From Brachycybe producta (taxonomy: Eukaryota > Arthropoda > Diplopoda > Playtdesmida > Andrognathidae): a stretch of DNA of 64,000 nt. Within the stretch, counting starts at the first letter, position 1, and the number at the start of each line of letters is the position of its first letter. This document shows, one piece after another, positions 50,601 through 59,319 of this stretch. The notes below the pieces were generated by a model. It did not search any database. It was not told the origin of the DNA and saw only the letters and a list, made by a program, of their open reading frames with translations. The DNA is taken from NCBI GenBank assembly GCA_036925085.1, contig JAUPFP010000028.1:350001-414000 (forward strand). The letters run 5' to 3'. The translations under genes and the position numbers were made by a program.

Positions 50601-53523
50601 TTCCCACGCCTAGCTGACAAACGCCACAACCAGAAGCAATCAACAATGACAACAATAATATTTGTAAGCAATAGTCGCTCTCCAAAGTACAATGGCATTT
50701 TTTTTTCTCTCAACAAGTACAAAACGTATAAAAGTCACGTCCACCAAGTTCAATCATATTATGTTTGCGTGTACGTTGTGTTCAATCATATGTGTGCGTG
50801 CGTGCGTGCGTATTTTCATCAATCAATGTTCCACTTGTCTCTCTAAATAAATCTCAATAAAACAAATGAATTGTACCAAATATAAAAATACCTTTAATAA
50901 AATCTCATTGAGGCATGCTTCAATAAATAGAATTGAGAAAAAAAAACCCTTAAAACAGTATTATGCCATGATATAATGAAAAAAAAAACACACCCATAAC
51001 AACATGTTTCCTTTCTCAAGAGGATTTCGAATCTATTTTTGTATTAAAAAAGTGGGTCTTCTTTTTTTTATAAGAATATTCGTGTCTGATGTACAAGAAC
51101 TTTCTTCCCCCCCCCTCTTGTCAATCCCTTCCAATCAGGAGACATTTAAAAGGCTGTGTGTATGTGTGTCTGTGTGTGGGGTCCTAATGTTGATTTTACC
51201 CTACTTGGACACTAGTGCACGCTACTATTCTGTTGTTGATATTGACATATACCTCTCTTTATAACACTTTTCTCTCTTAATGGTATTTTTCATTCAATCA
51301 GCTACTACTACAACTTGTAAATGAGATTTCGAGTGCTTCTTTTATTTTCTCTTCAAAAAAAAAACAGGTTGTGGACGGTTGGGAAAACAGTGGAGAATTC
51401 TTTCCAAGTGTGATGGACCATCCAAAATCAATCAATCACAGATATCATGAATTCTGTGGAACTCAGAAACCAAAAAAACACTATTTGGCATCACAAAATG
51501 CTGCCATGATACAGTATCGAATTCCTAAGAGAGGAGAAGGTTTCCAAATAACAATTCAGTTCATAGAGAACCTAACACGTATGTTTGAAAAAGGAAGAAG
51601 AAAAAAAAAAATCAATGTGCCATCTTTTACAAATTGAAATCAATAACATGACAATCATACAAAGTGTCTTATTTCTTATTTTTTGTTTGTTGGTTTTGAC
51701 AGCTTGCAATGCCCTTTTGCAAGGTGAGCAAGGTGTCTACACATTAAGAAACTATGGTCAGAGGGTCAACTGTAGTGTTTCAGCCATTTTTCCATCACAT
51801 GTGGAAATGGTTTCTATGAATGTTGGAGTTCAGAGTAAAAAAACATCATCACTTGAAGTAGAAACAGGCATTCAGCACAGAGTAGGAAATTTTCTTTAAT
51901 AAAACAAAATCATTTTCATTTTGTAATTTCCATTTATTGACATGATGCAAAAAAAAATAAAAATAAGTTGAACATTTTAAGCAACTTTTGATAAGCAACT
52001 TTCCATAGTTAACTTTGCATACTCATATATGATAATTTAATGTTTCATTAAATAAATTAAATATTTTATATACATTTATAAATATATTTAATTTTAAATA
52101 TTACAGGTTATTTCTGTATAGACTCGTTTTGGTGTTTAACTTAGGCATGTCCCAGAACGAACGCCTTAGTATATTATCAAACAAAAAAAATATTTAGGTG
52201 GCACAGTTTGTTGTTTAAAATGAAATATTTCATAAACTACAAAATATACACGCATGAAACTAAATTTAATTTGTTAACATATCAAATAGTAATTTAAAAA
52301 GTTACTGAATTAAAAACAAAAACAAAAGTTTAATAAATCGTTTCCCTAAGGTAAAAAAATTACAATTTAAACCTCTCTTTTTAAAATTAAAAAATTCTTT
52401 CAATTCTTTAAACGGCGATCTCATTGGCAATATTTACAGCAAGATTCATTGCAAGAAATAAGAAAAAAAATGTTGCTTTAATTCTTGCATAGTGACGTAT
52501 AAGTAAATGACGATAAAGAGCCATAACAATTTATTGCCGAAAATATAAGCCAGTGATCGCCACTTTACAAATTTGTTTCAATTTTTGGATTGTAGTAAAT
52601 TTTGATATATTAACAATCAACTTAAGTTTTAAATTTGTAGAATTTACTGGTTTTAAAACTTACAATTTTAAACGATTTAGCTAAGTCACTCTATACTTTG
52701 GTAAAAAGATCAGGGTATTCGTTTTGAGACAGTATTAACCTTATTTTCCTGAATATATCTTTAAAAATAAGCTTTTTTATGGCAATTTGAAGCTGATTCA
52801 ATTTTAATCATTCCTCTTTTTTTTTATTATTTCGAAATCAATGATTAATCATAAATGATTTTTGAAACTGACATAAAATGTTTATTTTTCGGAAACTCAT
52901 TTGCAAAATCTAATATGAAAAAAAAATTTTTTTTACCATTCTCAACTACCGGTGCTAATCTAGAATCTTGATTATAATAAATTTTAAACTTTTTCCTAAA
53001 GTTGCTTTAAAAAGTTGCGTTACCAACCTAGTTTCAATTAAATTTTTAAATTCATGTAAAATATATTTTTATGCACCATGTTCAAGTAAAATTTAACTGA
53101 CAAACAAATTATGAGTAATTATAAATTACAGTGTTCTGAACGATCTTCAAGTGATTATGCAGAAATAATTGGATCAAACGGTATGGATCCTACCAAAGTG
53201 ACTCCAACCTTTTCATTATGTGGATTGGAATCTAATCCTAGTGAGTTTATTCATGTTTGAAGCATCACACACACACACGTATCATAATTTTTGATAGGTG
53301 ATTTAAACTTCATGAATATTTAACCACTTATTTTTTTTCTTTCTTCTTCTTCTTCTTCGTCTTTATGTTAACAGGGAATGTATTTGCCAACATCTTTTGC
53401 GGAACTTCAACTGTTCGTTTAGTCTCGAGTGGCATATTTGAAAACAGTATTAGTGTTGAATTCCGTCAAATGGATTTAGATGATTTGATGGCACCTCATG
53501 TGACGTGTGAAGAAGGTCTTTAA
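26534..53523 (+). CDS. CRHBP: Corticotropin-releasing-factor binding protein, seven coding exons
   Basis: Secreted glycoprotein that binds CRF-type peptides (in arthropods presumably CRF-like diuretic hormone) and limits their signalling. Exons: 26534..26638, 46209..46266, 48007..48164, 51368..51578, 51703..51881, 53132..53240, 53375..53523. They are phase-consistent GT-AG, total 969 nt, 322 residues, the same length as human CRHBP. A signal peptide is evident in exon 1 (VKLLLWLVIGIYG core). Conserved blocks: GTCGIYILGEP, DGWENSGEFFPSVMDHPK, SQNAAMIQYRIPKRGEGFQI, TPCNALLQGEQGVYTLRNYG, DYAEIIGSNGMDPTKVTP and TVRLVSSGIFENSISVEFRQ. All ten cysteines expected for the five family disulfides are present in order, including the last one in VTCEEGL. 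Intron 1 is 19.6 kb; the others are 1740, 3203, 124, 1250 and 134 bp. It sits alone among repeats. Confidence 0.96.
30868..31106. repeat. Family-4 foldback element, best copy
   Basis: Left end TGTATACCTGCTTTACCC and right end GGCGAGGCAGGTATACC are inverted repeats. Inside, AAGAAGCTTGTGACATCATT faces TTATGACTTCAGAAGCTTCC, and TTTGTTATTACCCCTTGTTA is opposed to GATAGAAAAAAGGGATAATA. It is bounded by GTATAC termini and non-coding. Confidence 0.72.
33235..33256. repeat. (GT)n microsatellite
   Basis: About 20 bases of GT repeat. Confidence 0.8.
35234..35382. mobile_element. Short hAT-like MITE, GC-rich
   Basis: Starts CAGGGCTGGCGTTAGGG and ends CTCTAGGACCAGCCC, an imperfect inverted pair of the CAGGGCYGG type common at hAT element ends. 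The 149-bp segment is about twice as GC-rich as its flanks (GTACCCCGGCCCCGCTCC, CTCGGGCCTCGCG). The target-site duplication is not clear. Confidence 0.55.
37344..37515. repeat. Two adjacent hairpins
   Basis: Hairpin 1 (about 37344..37399): GTTACTGTCAATCTG opposed to CAGATTGACAGTAAC, with an inner CAATCTGCAGATTG palindrome. Hairpin 2 (about 37433..37515): AAAGTGAAAAGTGGCTCGAA opposed to a complement ending TTTTTCACCTTT, closing on AAAAGGTTTATTTACCTTTT. Confidence 0.75.
41272..41360. repeat. Near-perfect 42-bp inverted repeat (5-nt loop)
   Basis: The left arm 41272..41313 and right arm 41319..41360 are complementary with one mismatch around the spacer ATTAC. The outer bases are TAAATAGGAAAAAAATATTG and the inner bases TAATTGAAGTAC. 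The loop is too short for a typical microRNA precursor. Confidence 0.92.
42763..42993. repeat. Family-1 MITE, left part interrupted by nested insertions
   Basis: Carries the left arm (CTCAATCACTTAAAGCTTAA type) and the start of the right arm (ATTCAGCTACC), then stops exactly where a family-2 MITE begins. The missing remainder (TTGCTCCTGAAATGCAGAAT, ending near CATGAAACATCA) resumes at about 43640..43735. Confidence 0.65.
42994..43298. repeat. Family-2 MITE, copy B
   Basis: TTATACCTAGTACACACCTG ... TGTGTACAAGGTATTA. It is longer than copy A, with an extra internal stretch around 43140..43215. It is inserted into a family-1 element. Confidence 0.88.
43298..43630. repeat. Element with AGGGTTACC inverted termini
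   Basis: AGGGTTACC at 43298..43306 is exactly inverted at 43622..43630 (GGTAACCCT). The 333-bp segment directly abuts family-2 copy B and has no coding frame. A TA dinucleotide lies just outside the left end. Confidence 0.6.
45655..46071. repeat. Family-3 foldback element upstream of CRHBP exon 2
   Basis: Left end CAGAACCAACGCCCCCATTC, right end GGAGCATTGTTTCTGGATCA, an inverted pair. The arms continue (AAAGTATAAAC vs ACTTTGATAT; TACAAATTATAAATGCTACC vs GGTGTAGCTTTTATTGTTTC). Related copies: about 24200..24900, 52145..52735, 59540..60080, and a half copy at 13860..14010. Confidence 0.68.
46209..46266 (+). CDS. CRHBP: CRHBP exon 2: short linker
   Basis: A 58-bp exon (19 codons plus 1 base) encoding a polar linker (EAEGQSDGRDEIRTSRPIQ) between signal peptide and the first cysteine. 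Support is the acceptor TTTTATAG, the donor CAAG|GTAAAC, and phase agreement with exons 1 and 3. It is weakly conserved, so confidence is below that of the other exons. Confidence 0.75.
46295..46564. repeat. Family-2 MITE, copy C (reverse), just after CRHBP exon 2
   Basis: TAATACCTTGTACACACAGA ... AAGTGTGTACTAGGTATAA, the reverse orientation of copies A and B. It begins 29 bases after the exon 2 donor site. Confidence 0.88.
48007..48164 (+). CDS. CRHBP: CRHBP exon 3: first CUB-like segment
   Basis: Encodes ECIFMALDEGHYHLHSTGEQ and on through GTCGIYILGEPSKRVVITFD to VGCTDGGLVS. It carries three of the ten conserved cysteines. Phase 1 in, phase 0 out (AGT|GTAAGT). Confidence 0.95.
48778..48803. 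repeat. (TG)n and poly-G run
   Basis: TG repeat leading into 14 consecutive G. It is placed 2.5 kb upstream of CRHBP exon 4. Confidence 0.9.
49037..49207. repeat. Foldback element with GTTTCCACTCA termini
   Basis: The left end GTTTCCACTCAGACTCATGT is inverted at the right end (ATGACTGTGAGTGGAAACGC). A second copy of the left end, GTTTCCACTCAGACTCATGA, occurs at about 48835, implying duplication or nesting. Confidence 0.65.
49830..50250. repeat. 421-bp inverted-repeat element with GATAGTT subrepeats
   Basis: Left end AAGCCTCGTTTTCACGGCGA then TAGTT; the right end is the complement (AACTATCATCGTGAAAACGA then AGCTT). Inside, many copies of GATAGT/ACTATC occur in both orientations, so the whole segment can fold repeatedly. 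The TIR style recalls MITEs with CGTTTTCACGG ends; superfamily is not assigned and no clear target duplication is seen. Confidence 0.75.
51368..51578 (+). CDS. CRHBP: CRHBP exon 4: DGW block
   Basis: Encodes the strongly conserved VVDGWENSGEFFPSVMDHPK and FCG...SQNAAMIQYRIPKRGEGF region. The donor is ACAC|GTATGT in phase 1; joining to exon 5 restores a Pro-Cys pair (NLTPCNA) that matches the human NLFPCNV. Confidence 0.96.
51703..51881 (+). CDS. CRHBP: CRHBP exon 5: second CUB-like segment, N-terminal half
   Basis: Encodes PCNALLQGEQGVYTLRNYG and RVNCSVSAIFPSHVEMVSMN, two conserved cysteines. The donor is AGA|GTAGGA in phase 0; the frame stays open a few codons into the intron, then stops. 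Confidence 0.94.
52145..52735. repeat. Family-3 foldback element in CRHBP intron 5
   Basis: Left end TGTCCCAGAACGAACGCCTT, right end (complement-related) GTATTCGTTTTGAGACAGTA. Arms such as GTTTGTTGTTTAAAATGAAA face ACAATTTTAAACGATTTAGC. Confidence 0.6.
53132..53240 (+). CDS. CRHBP: CRHBP exon 6
   Basis: Encodes CSERSSSDYAEIIGSNGMDP and TKVTPTFSLCGLESNP, two conserved cysteines. The donor CCTA|GTGAGT is phase 1. Confidence 0.94.
53375..53523 (+). CDS. CRHBP: CRHBP exon 7: C-terminus
   Basis: Encodes RNVFANIFCGTSTVRLVSSG through SISVEFRQMDLDD to VTCEEGL and a TAA stop. The final two cysteines of the family are present. A consensus donor AATG|GTAAGT follows four bases after the stop. Confidence 0.95.
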
Positions 53524-54842
53524 GAATGGTAAGTATGAAGGAAGATTTACATTAGATCTACTCAATAAATTGTTTTACAACACCGCCACAATATCTAGTA
53601 TGCAACTTCAAAGTGTTCATTCATTTTTAATTCTACTTAACATTTTGGTGTGTCATTCATTCGTTATACTGATGAGATTTAACATTAACTTGTGAATGTG
53701 GATCCACCTTAAAAGTTTAGAAACAGTCAGGTAAATGTAGCTAAAGAAAATTTCTTTCCAAAGGGACAAATACTAAATTAGACCATAACATAGAAATCAT
53801 TCGTATTTATATGAATTCGGAGAAATGTTATTTCCAAACTAGTAATTTATCTTTGAAATTCAACTGCAAATATATTTAGTGCTAGCAAACTAGTCGTGCA
53901 ACTTGCTCAAAAGGAAAAGGACCATAAATATAGAGACCATATATTATTTCAAGACTGCAATACATACATTATAATAAATGCATGTAGAAGGAGGTAAGTT
54001 TTGAAGCGATTAAATGTAATGTACACACAATTCGCACCTCGGCTGGAAGTGTAGCATAATTCAAAAAAACACTTTTTGGGGGAAAATGAGTTTAAAGTTA
54101 AGAGAAGATTCATGGCTTACTTTGCTGAGCTTTTCAAGTGCAAAACCCGTTTTAGCTAATCGCAATATCGGTTTATTTGGCTTCCCTATCACAGATTGAG
54201 ACAGAAAAATTGCAACTTTAAACTCATTTTCCCAAAAAAGTTTTTTTTTTTAGTAGTGCCACTCTTTCAACCAAGGTGCGACATGGCGTCTCTAACACTG
54301 TAATACGTAAAATTAATAAAAAAAATGTTCAGGGACACTGTATAAAACAGGGTTCTTCTAAGTTGAAACCCTGTTCAGAATGTTCTAGTCTTAAGTTTCT
54401 ATTTTGAATTTCGGACAAAAACACCAACTAAAAAAAAAAATCAAAACATTAGCTTAGTGTTTAAATGACTGAGTAGTCATAAAATTGTTTTCATTAATAT
54501 TTCCGGTTGTTTAAAGTCAAAAATAGTTGTTATTTCATAAATCAGCACAAAATAAAAGCTTTTACTAACTTCTTTTATTTTCTCATAAAAACAACCAAAT
54601 GATAACTAGTTGTTGTGAGGGGACACAAAACCGAAAACCACAAAAATGTGTGTGATAATGTTTTTTTTGTGATTTGTTTTAATTGCCAGCGTTTAAAAGC
54701 ACTTTTATCTTAGAATTGTTATTTCTCATTTAAAAAAAAATGAAAACGTAAAAGAAAAATTCTTTGTATAAATTAGATGAAAGAGTGAATTTTTCTAAAT
54801 GATAATAATAACAGTATTCTTTTTTTCTTCTTTTCTTTGCAG
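53524..54842 (+). other. CRHBP 3'-UTR intron (inferred) and flank
   Basis: A consensus donor (AATG|GTAAGT at 53528) follows the CRHBP stop, and a strong pyrimidine tract plus CAG ends at 54842. No coding frame of note lies between. This suggests a 1.3-kb intron in the 3' UTR. Confidence 0.5.
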
Positions 54843-54900
54843 AGACATTCTCAACTGTTTGTGTTAAATTATTTTAATAAATGTGAGTGAATGAATCGAG
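54843..54900 (+). terminator. Candidate terminal 3'-UTR exon and poly(A) signal of CRHBP
   Basis: Begins after TTTCTTTGCAG and contains AATAAA at 54874..54879. A cleavage site shortly after is expected. It is short, non-coding, and placed on signals only. Confidence 0.5.
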
Positions 54901-55454
54901 ATTTGTTTCTTTATCTTTTTCTGCTCAGCACTGTGTGTACGTAACGTGCGTAATATTTTTATTTGCAAATTAACTTTTATATTTTTGTTTTTCAAAATTA
55001 AATTACTGACATAAAATCAGTAGAATCTTGTAAGAATTGAAGAAATACGGCTTCATTACACTCAGATGTTTTTTTTTTGTTGTCATTAATGAAAAGCTTG
55101 GTATTAAATTATTTGAAGAAAAAAAAATTGAATGAAAGAAATGACTTGACAAATTTTAGACAATCTGTAAGTGTAAAGTGAATTTAATTAAAACTTTAAA
55201 AGTATTGACGCTTCATTAGAAAAAAAAAATGCCTATTGTAAATTAACCATCATATGATAGTATATTACTTTGTTTGCAATAGTGAAAAAATAAAAAAAAA
55301 TCGCATGGGCTATTTCATACTTCGTGTCTGTGTTCAGTCATTTCCAATGAAAATTCTACAATTGTTTCGAAAGTCAAGATTACTGTTTGCACGGTTGGAT
55401 TATTTTAAAATAAGGCCCATCACTAATTTTTCAATTGTTTTGAATGGTTAATCA

Positions 55455-55900
55455 GGTGTGGCAATCCACTGGCTCTTTTGTTAAATCTGCCATTTTTTTG
55501 TTTGCAATGTCCTTTTTTCTTTGCCCTGCCCACTTTATTTTCATGAAGTTTTTACTTTAACCTACCCTTTTTATTTTGTCCTACCATTATGCCTTTGAGA
55601 TTTCTTTTTTTTTTTACAATGCCTTTTTAACATTGTCCCTGGACCTTTGTCTTTTACTTGTCAGTTATCCTTTGCGTGGTTGCTCAGATTCGTCAATTGG
55701 GTGTAGGAAGTCACTGGCTCCATGTTAAACCTACCTTTTTATTTGCAGCACTCTTCTTTTTTTTTCTATGCCATGCGGGCCCATGCCCTTTTTCTTTGGT
55801 CTTGCCTTTTCCTTTGTCCTGACTCATTTTTTCGCCCTAAACTTTTTATTTTGCTCTGACCTGCCCTTTCTGCTTTCCTAGCTATTTTCCCCCATTGAAA
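55455..55900. repeat. Pyrimidine-rich segment with a diverged ~250-bp duplication
   Basis: AATCCACTGGCTC...GTTAAATCTGCC (55462) recurs as AAGTCACTGGCTC...GTTAAACCTACC (55711). Between and after them, TTTTT(A/C)TTTTG(T/C)CCTGCC-like words are repeated, giving strong T/C bias on the plus strand for about 450 bases. Confidence 0.6.
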
Positions 55901-57965
55901 CACTCATTAGTCATTATCGTATATTTTGTAAATGTGCACTAGTAGCACTACTTATTACGTACCGTAGTATTACTTATTAAATTCATTAAGGTGCAAGTAC
56001 ACCATACCTATCGGTTTAAGTCGGCATAGTGTGGATGCACCGCAAGAAGACAAATAGTATATAACTATTATAGGGTGTCCTATTAGTCCGTCATCACACG
56101 AAAAATACTAAAAAAAAAAGGCAAAACAAAAGCTTTTATTCACAGAACTTGCTCAATCATTTCCCATCCTCTTTGGAGACATGAAGAGACATTATGGCCT
56201 GTAGAAATACTACAATATGAAATATGATTTGTGATACTGTATACTTAATGTGAATTTTTCCTATGATGTCAGACTTATAGGACACTCTCTATATAGTTAC
56301 TCAACGTCCTTGCTCAACTGAATATTCCACATAAACATACTGCTAAAAGTTATTTAGAATCCAATAATATTCAGAATGCCAAAATGAAAAATGTGGACAC
56401 TGTGCACTTTATAAATATAGTCCCCAATGGAAAAAAAGACTAAAATAAAAAATAACTTACTTTAGTTATGTCTATCAATTAAATTACAAAGCAGCCAATC
56501 GGTCCTTCTTATTTGAAGCAATGACGTCAGGAATTTTGTCCTTTTATAATGAAACTGATATCTTCCATGCCAATTGAGTGTCCACTGAACAAGAAAACAA
56601 GATTCAATTAGAAATTAAATTAAGATAACTAACTTATCTAGCATTAATTTAAATATAATGTATTGTAATATATTTAAATCAATTTCCAGGTTGTCTAATT
56701 ATTAATAAACTTATCAACAAAAATGATTTGCATAATTATTGACTGACCTTGGCCTTTTGATACTTGTGGTCAAAACATTTTTTTTTATTGGAATAAAATT
56801 GTAAATTGATACTAAACTAAAGAATTGAATTATAAACTCAAGAAACTGCCATATTTTAATTGAAAAATTACAATCGAGTAAATTAAAAAAAAGTATCATA
56901 ACCTTCTTTTCTTAATTAAAAAAAAAAGATTACCCTAATTTAAATATAAAACATTTTCATTGAAGTAAATCACAATTTCATGCGTTCAGCAAATGAAAAA
57001 GAAAATCATTGACAATTTATAATAAAACAGCTAAATGAAACAGAGCGGAACATAAAAAAATGTGGGACCTAAAAAGTGTAATAATCTCACGAATTTGGCC
57101 TTTAATTGTCCAATCTAGTTTCTGTTCAACTTCTTCGAATTCACTCCCATACTTGTATATACAATTATATCGAAGTAATTAAACATCAAATTAGATTTTC
57201 AATAAGAACTCTCAAGACAAACTGTTTATTTTTTTTAAAAAAAGCAGCTTATTTGCAAACAAAATTCTTTTCGAATTACAATTAACCATAAAATAGCTAT
57301 TAATTACGAAGAAAAACTTGTATATATGTGAGAACAAATAAATATAATACAAAATTGCTAGGTCAAAATTCTCATTAATTTTCAACCTTTGAAGCATATC
57401 AAAATGATGTGTTCCTTTTTATTCCAGACAGAAATAAATCTATATAAATACAGTTTATATATACTTACTTGTATTTATATATTTGAAATAAAAAAAACAC
57501 CGTTTCTTTTCAACTTCATGTTACTGCATCAGTGAACTTCATTATTGATGTGGCCTCGTCTGAAAAAAAAAGTCATTAAAATCAACCAAGAATATACAAA
57601 TTATATAAGCAATAAACATTTGTTCTACTGTAGGTAAAAAAAAAAAAAGAAATCCTCCAACCACTACTGACTTTAATATGGCTTTTAACACGCGTTAAAA
57701 TACTAAAAACCTTGAAAGTATAACTCATATAACTATGAAAGAAATTAATAATGACTAACTTGATAAACTAATTTGAGATTTCATCATTTAATTATTATGA
57801 TCTCAGCCATTAATGAATTTCTTTTCAAGTAAATAATTAGAGATAAATAATAATATATTTTAATATTAAAATGAATTAATAGAAAAAGAAGTGCTAAAAG
57901 ACTAGAGGTTATTTGCAATTTATTAATTTGTTTATTTTTTAAAAGTTGATACTAAAACTTGCAAA

Positions 57966-57995
57966 ATAATATAATAATAATAAATAATAAAAAAA

Positions 57996-58088
<93 letters not shown>
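57966..58088. repeat. (AAT)n microsatellite
   Basis: About 120 bases of ATA/AAT trinucleotide, nearly pure after 57999. Confidence 0.97.
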
Positions 58089-58153
58089 TTACTAAAAATT
58101 ATGCAATAAATTAATCACTGACTTTCTAAACTAAATTAAATGTTATCACTCAG

Positions 58154-59208
58154 GACCAAATTCAAGAAGGAACCTTAGCACTTATAACTTCAAGATGACT
58201 TTTCAGCACAGGGTTTTTGATCAAGATAAATTTATAAAGGTAAGTCCATGTGTGAGAGAGAGGGAGAGAGAGAGAGAGAGAGAAAGAAAAAGCCAAAAGT
58301 GAATTGAGAATCGTCTGCTTTTTTAAGCTAGAAGGAAGACATCTTGCTTAAAATGCCATCCATTTTTTTTTTCTATGTTCAATGAACCCTATTGTAACTG
58401 AAGCACTACAGTAAGTACATTTTGCACCATTTGTTGGCAACACTCTAGTTTGGCACAAAATGGGTAGAGCTCTTAGTTGAGTTACCTAGCTGTATATCTT
58501 GGTTTTGATAACAGTCAAAGGGTTTCTAGCCTCTAGATGCTAAACTGTGTGACTAGGTGTCATATTTCTTTCATGTATTTAGAACCTTTATTTTAAACCT
58601 AAACACTGGTGAAAAATATTTTTAGAAGGTGGTGGAATCAAGCAAATATTTAAATATTAAAACAGAATGTGACTTGAATAAAAATGTGTAAAAAAAAAAG
58701 TCAAAAGGTCATCAGTGTCACAATATTGTTTGACATTTTGATAAAAAAAAATAATGTAAATTATTCAACATATATGAATAAGATGGTTTGATGGAGATTT
58801 TATAAATAAGGATACTTATTTATGAATGAAACTTAAATATTTTTTGAAATATCTAACAATTGTAATATCATAATTCTGTGAATGTGAATTCAGATTTATA
58901 TGTAGCTTACAATTAAAGGTTAATGGTTTTTTTTTCTCTTCTTCTTCTGTTCGTTTCGGCCAATAAAATCTTATTGCGTGAATGTTTCTCAAGAGCAATT
59001 ACAGTAGTAATAAGGACATATCATTTTTTTTTCTTTCTTCTTTTTGTTATACAAATATAATGTAATTTAACTTATGTGTTTGTGTGTTCACTTGAATATA
59101 ATACGTCCAAGCTACAAGTTGAGAATCAAAACTGTGAAGGATTCAATTGTGGACACTTCAAATGTGATTGAAATTACTTTGGAATTCAGTTTCAAAAATA
59201 CTTATTAA
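58154..59208 (+). CDS. Two possible exons of an unidentified or alternative transcript
   Basis: Segment 1 (58154..58239) is bounded by CACTCAG and AAG|GTAAGT. In the phase-1 frame it reads NSRRNLSTYNFKMTFQHRV then FDQDKFIK. Segment 2 (59119..59208, acceptor CTACAAG) is in phase 0 and reads LRIKTVKDSIVDTSNVIEI then TLEFSFKNTY and a stop. Both have animal-like coding composition in an otherwise non-coding stretch, and the splice phases agree. I do not recognise the protein. The phase-1 entry would also fit splicing from CRHBP exon 6, which would replace its last 49 residues; this is only a hypothesis. Confidence 0.3.
58252..58290. repeat. (GA)n microsatellite
   Basis: About 38 bases of GA repeat just after the possible exon ending at 58239. 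Confidence 0.9.
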
Positions 59209-59319
59209 TGATAAGCTATTGTTATTATTATTTCATAAATATATTTGGAAATAGAACAATTAAAAAAAAAGTTCTTACTGCATTGAAAAGGATACCAAGT
59301 GTACAACAGCAATAACACA

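Larger units (their letters stand above)
48165..51367 (+). other. CRHBP intron 3 (3.2 kb)
   Basis: Mostly repeat material, with clearly lower AT content at 48.8-50.5 kb than elsewhere in the gene. Short open frames such as the one at 49133..49471 lie within or beside inverted-repeat elements and are not accepted as genes. Confidence 0.55.
54901..58153. other. Intergenic stretch between CRHBP and downstream gene
   Basis: No gene is supported. It contains a pyrimidine-rich duplicated segment (55455..55900, listed separately), AT-rich sequence with short open frames, and the (AAT)n tract. Confidence 0.5.

Noticed and set aside
56460-56600. Possible minus-strand coding segment near 56.5 kb
   Set aside because: A short open translation, but no splice context or family resemblance could be found.
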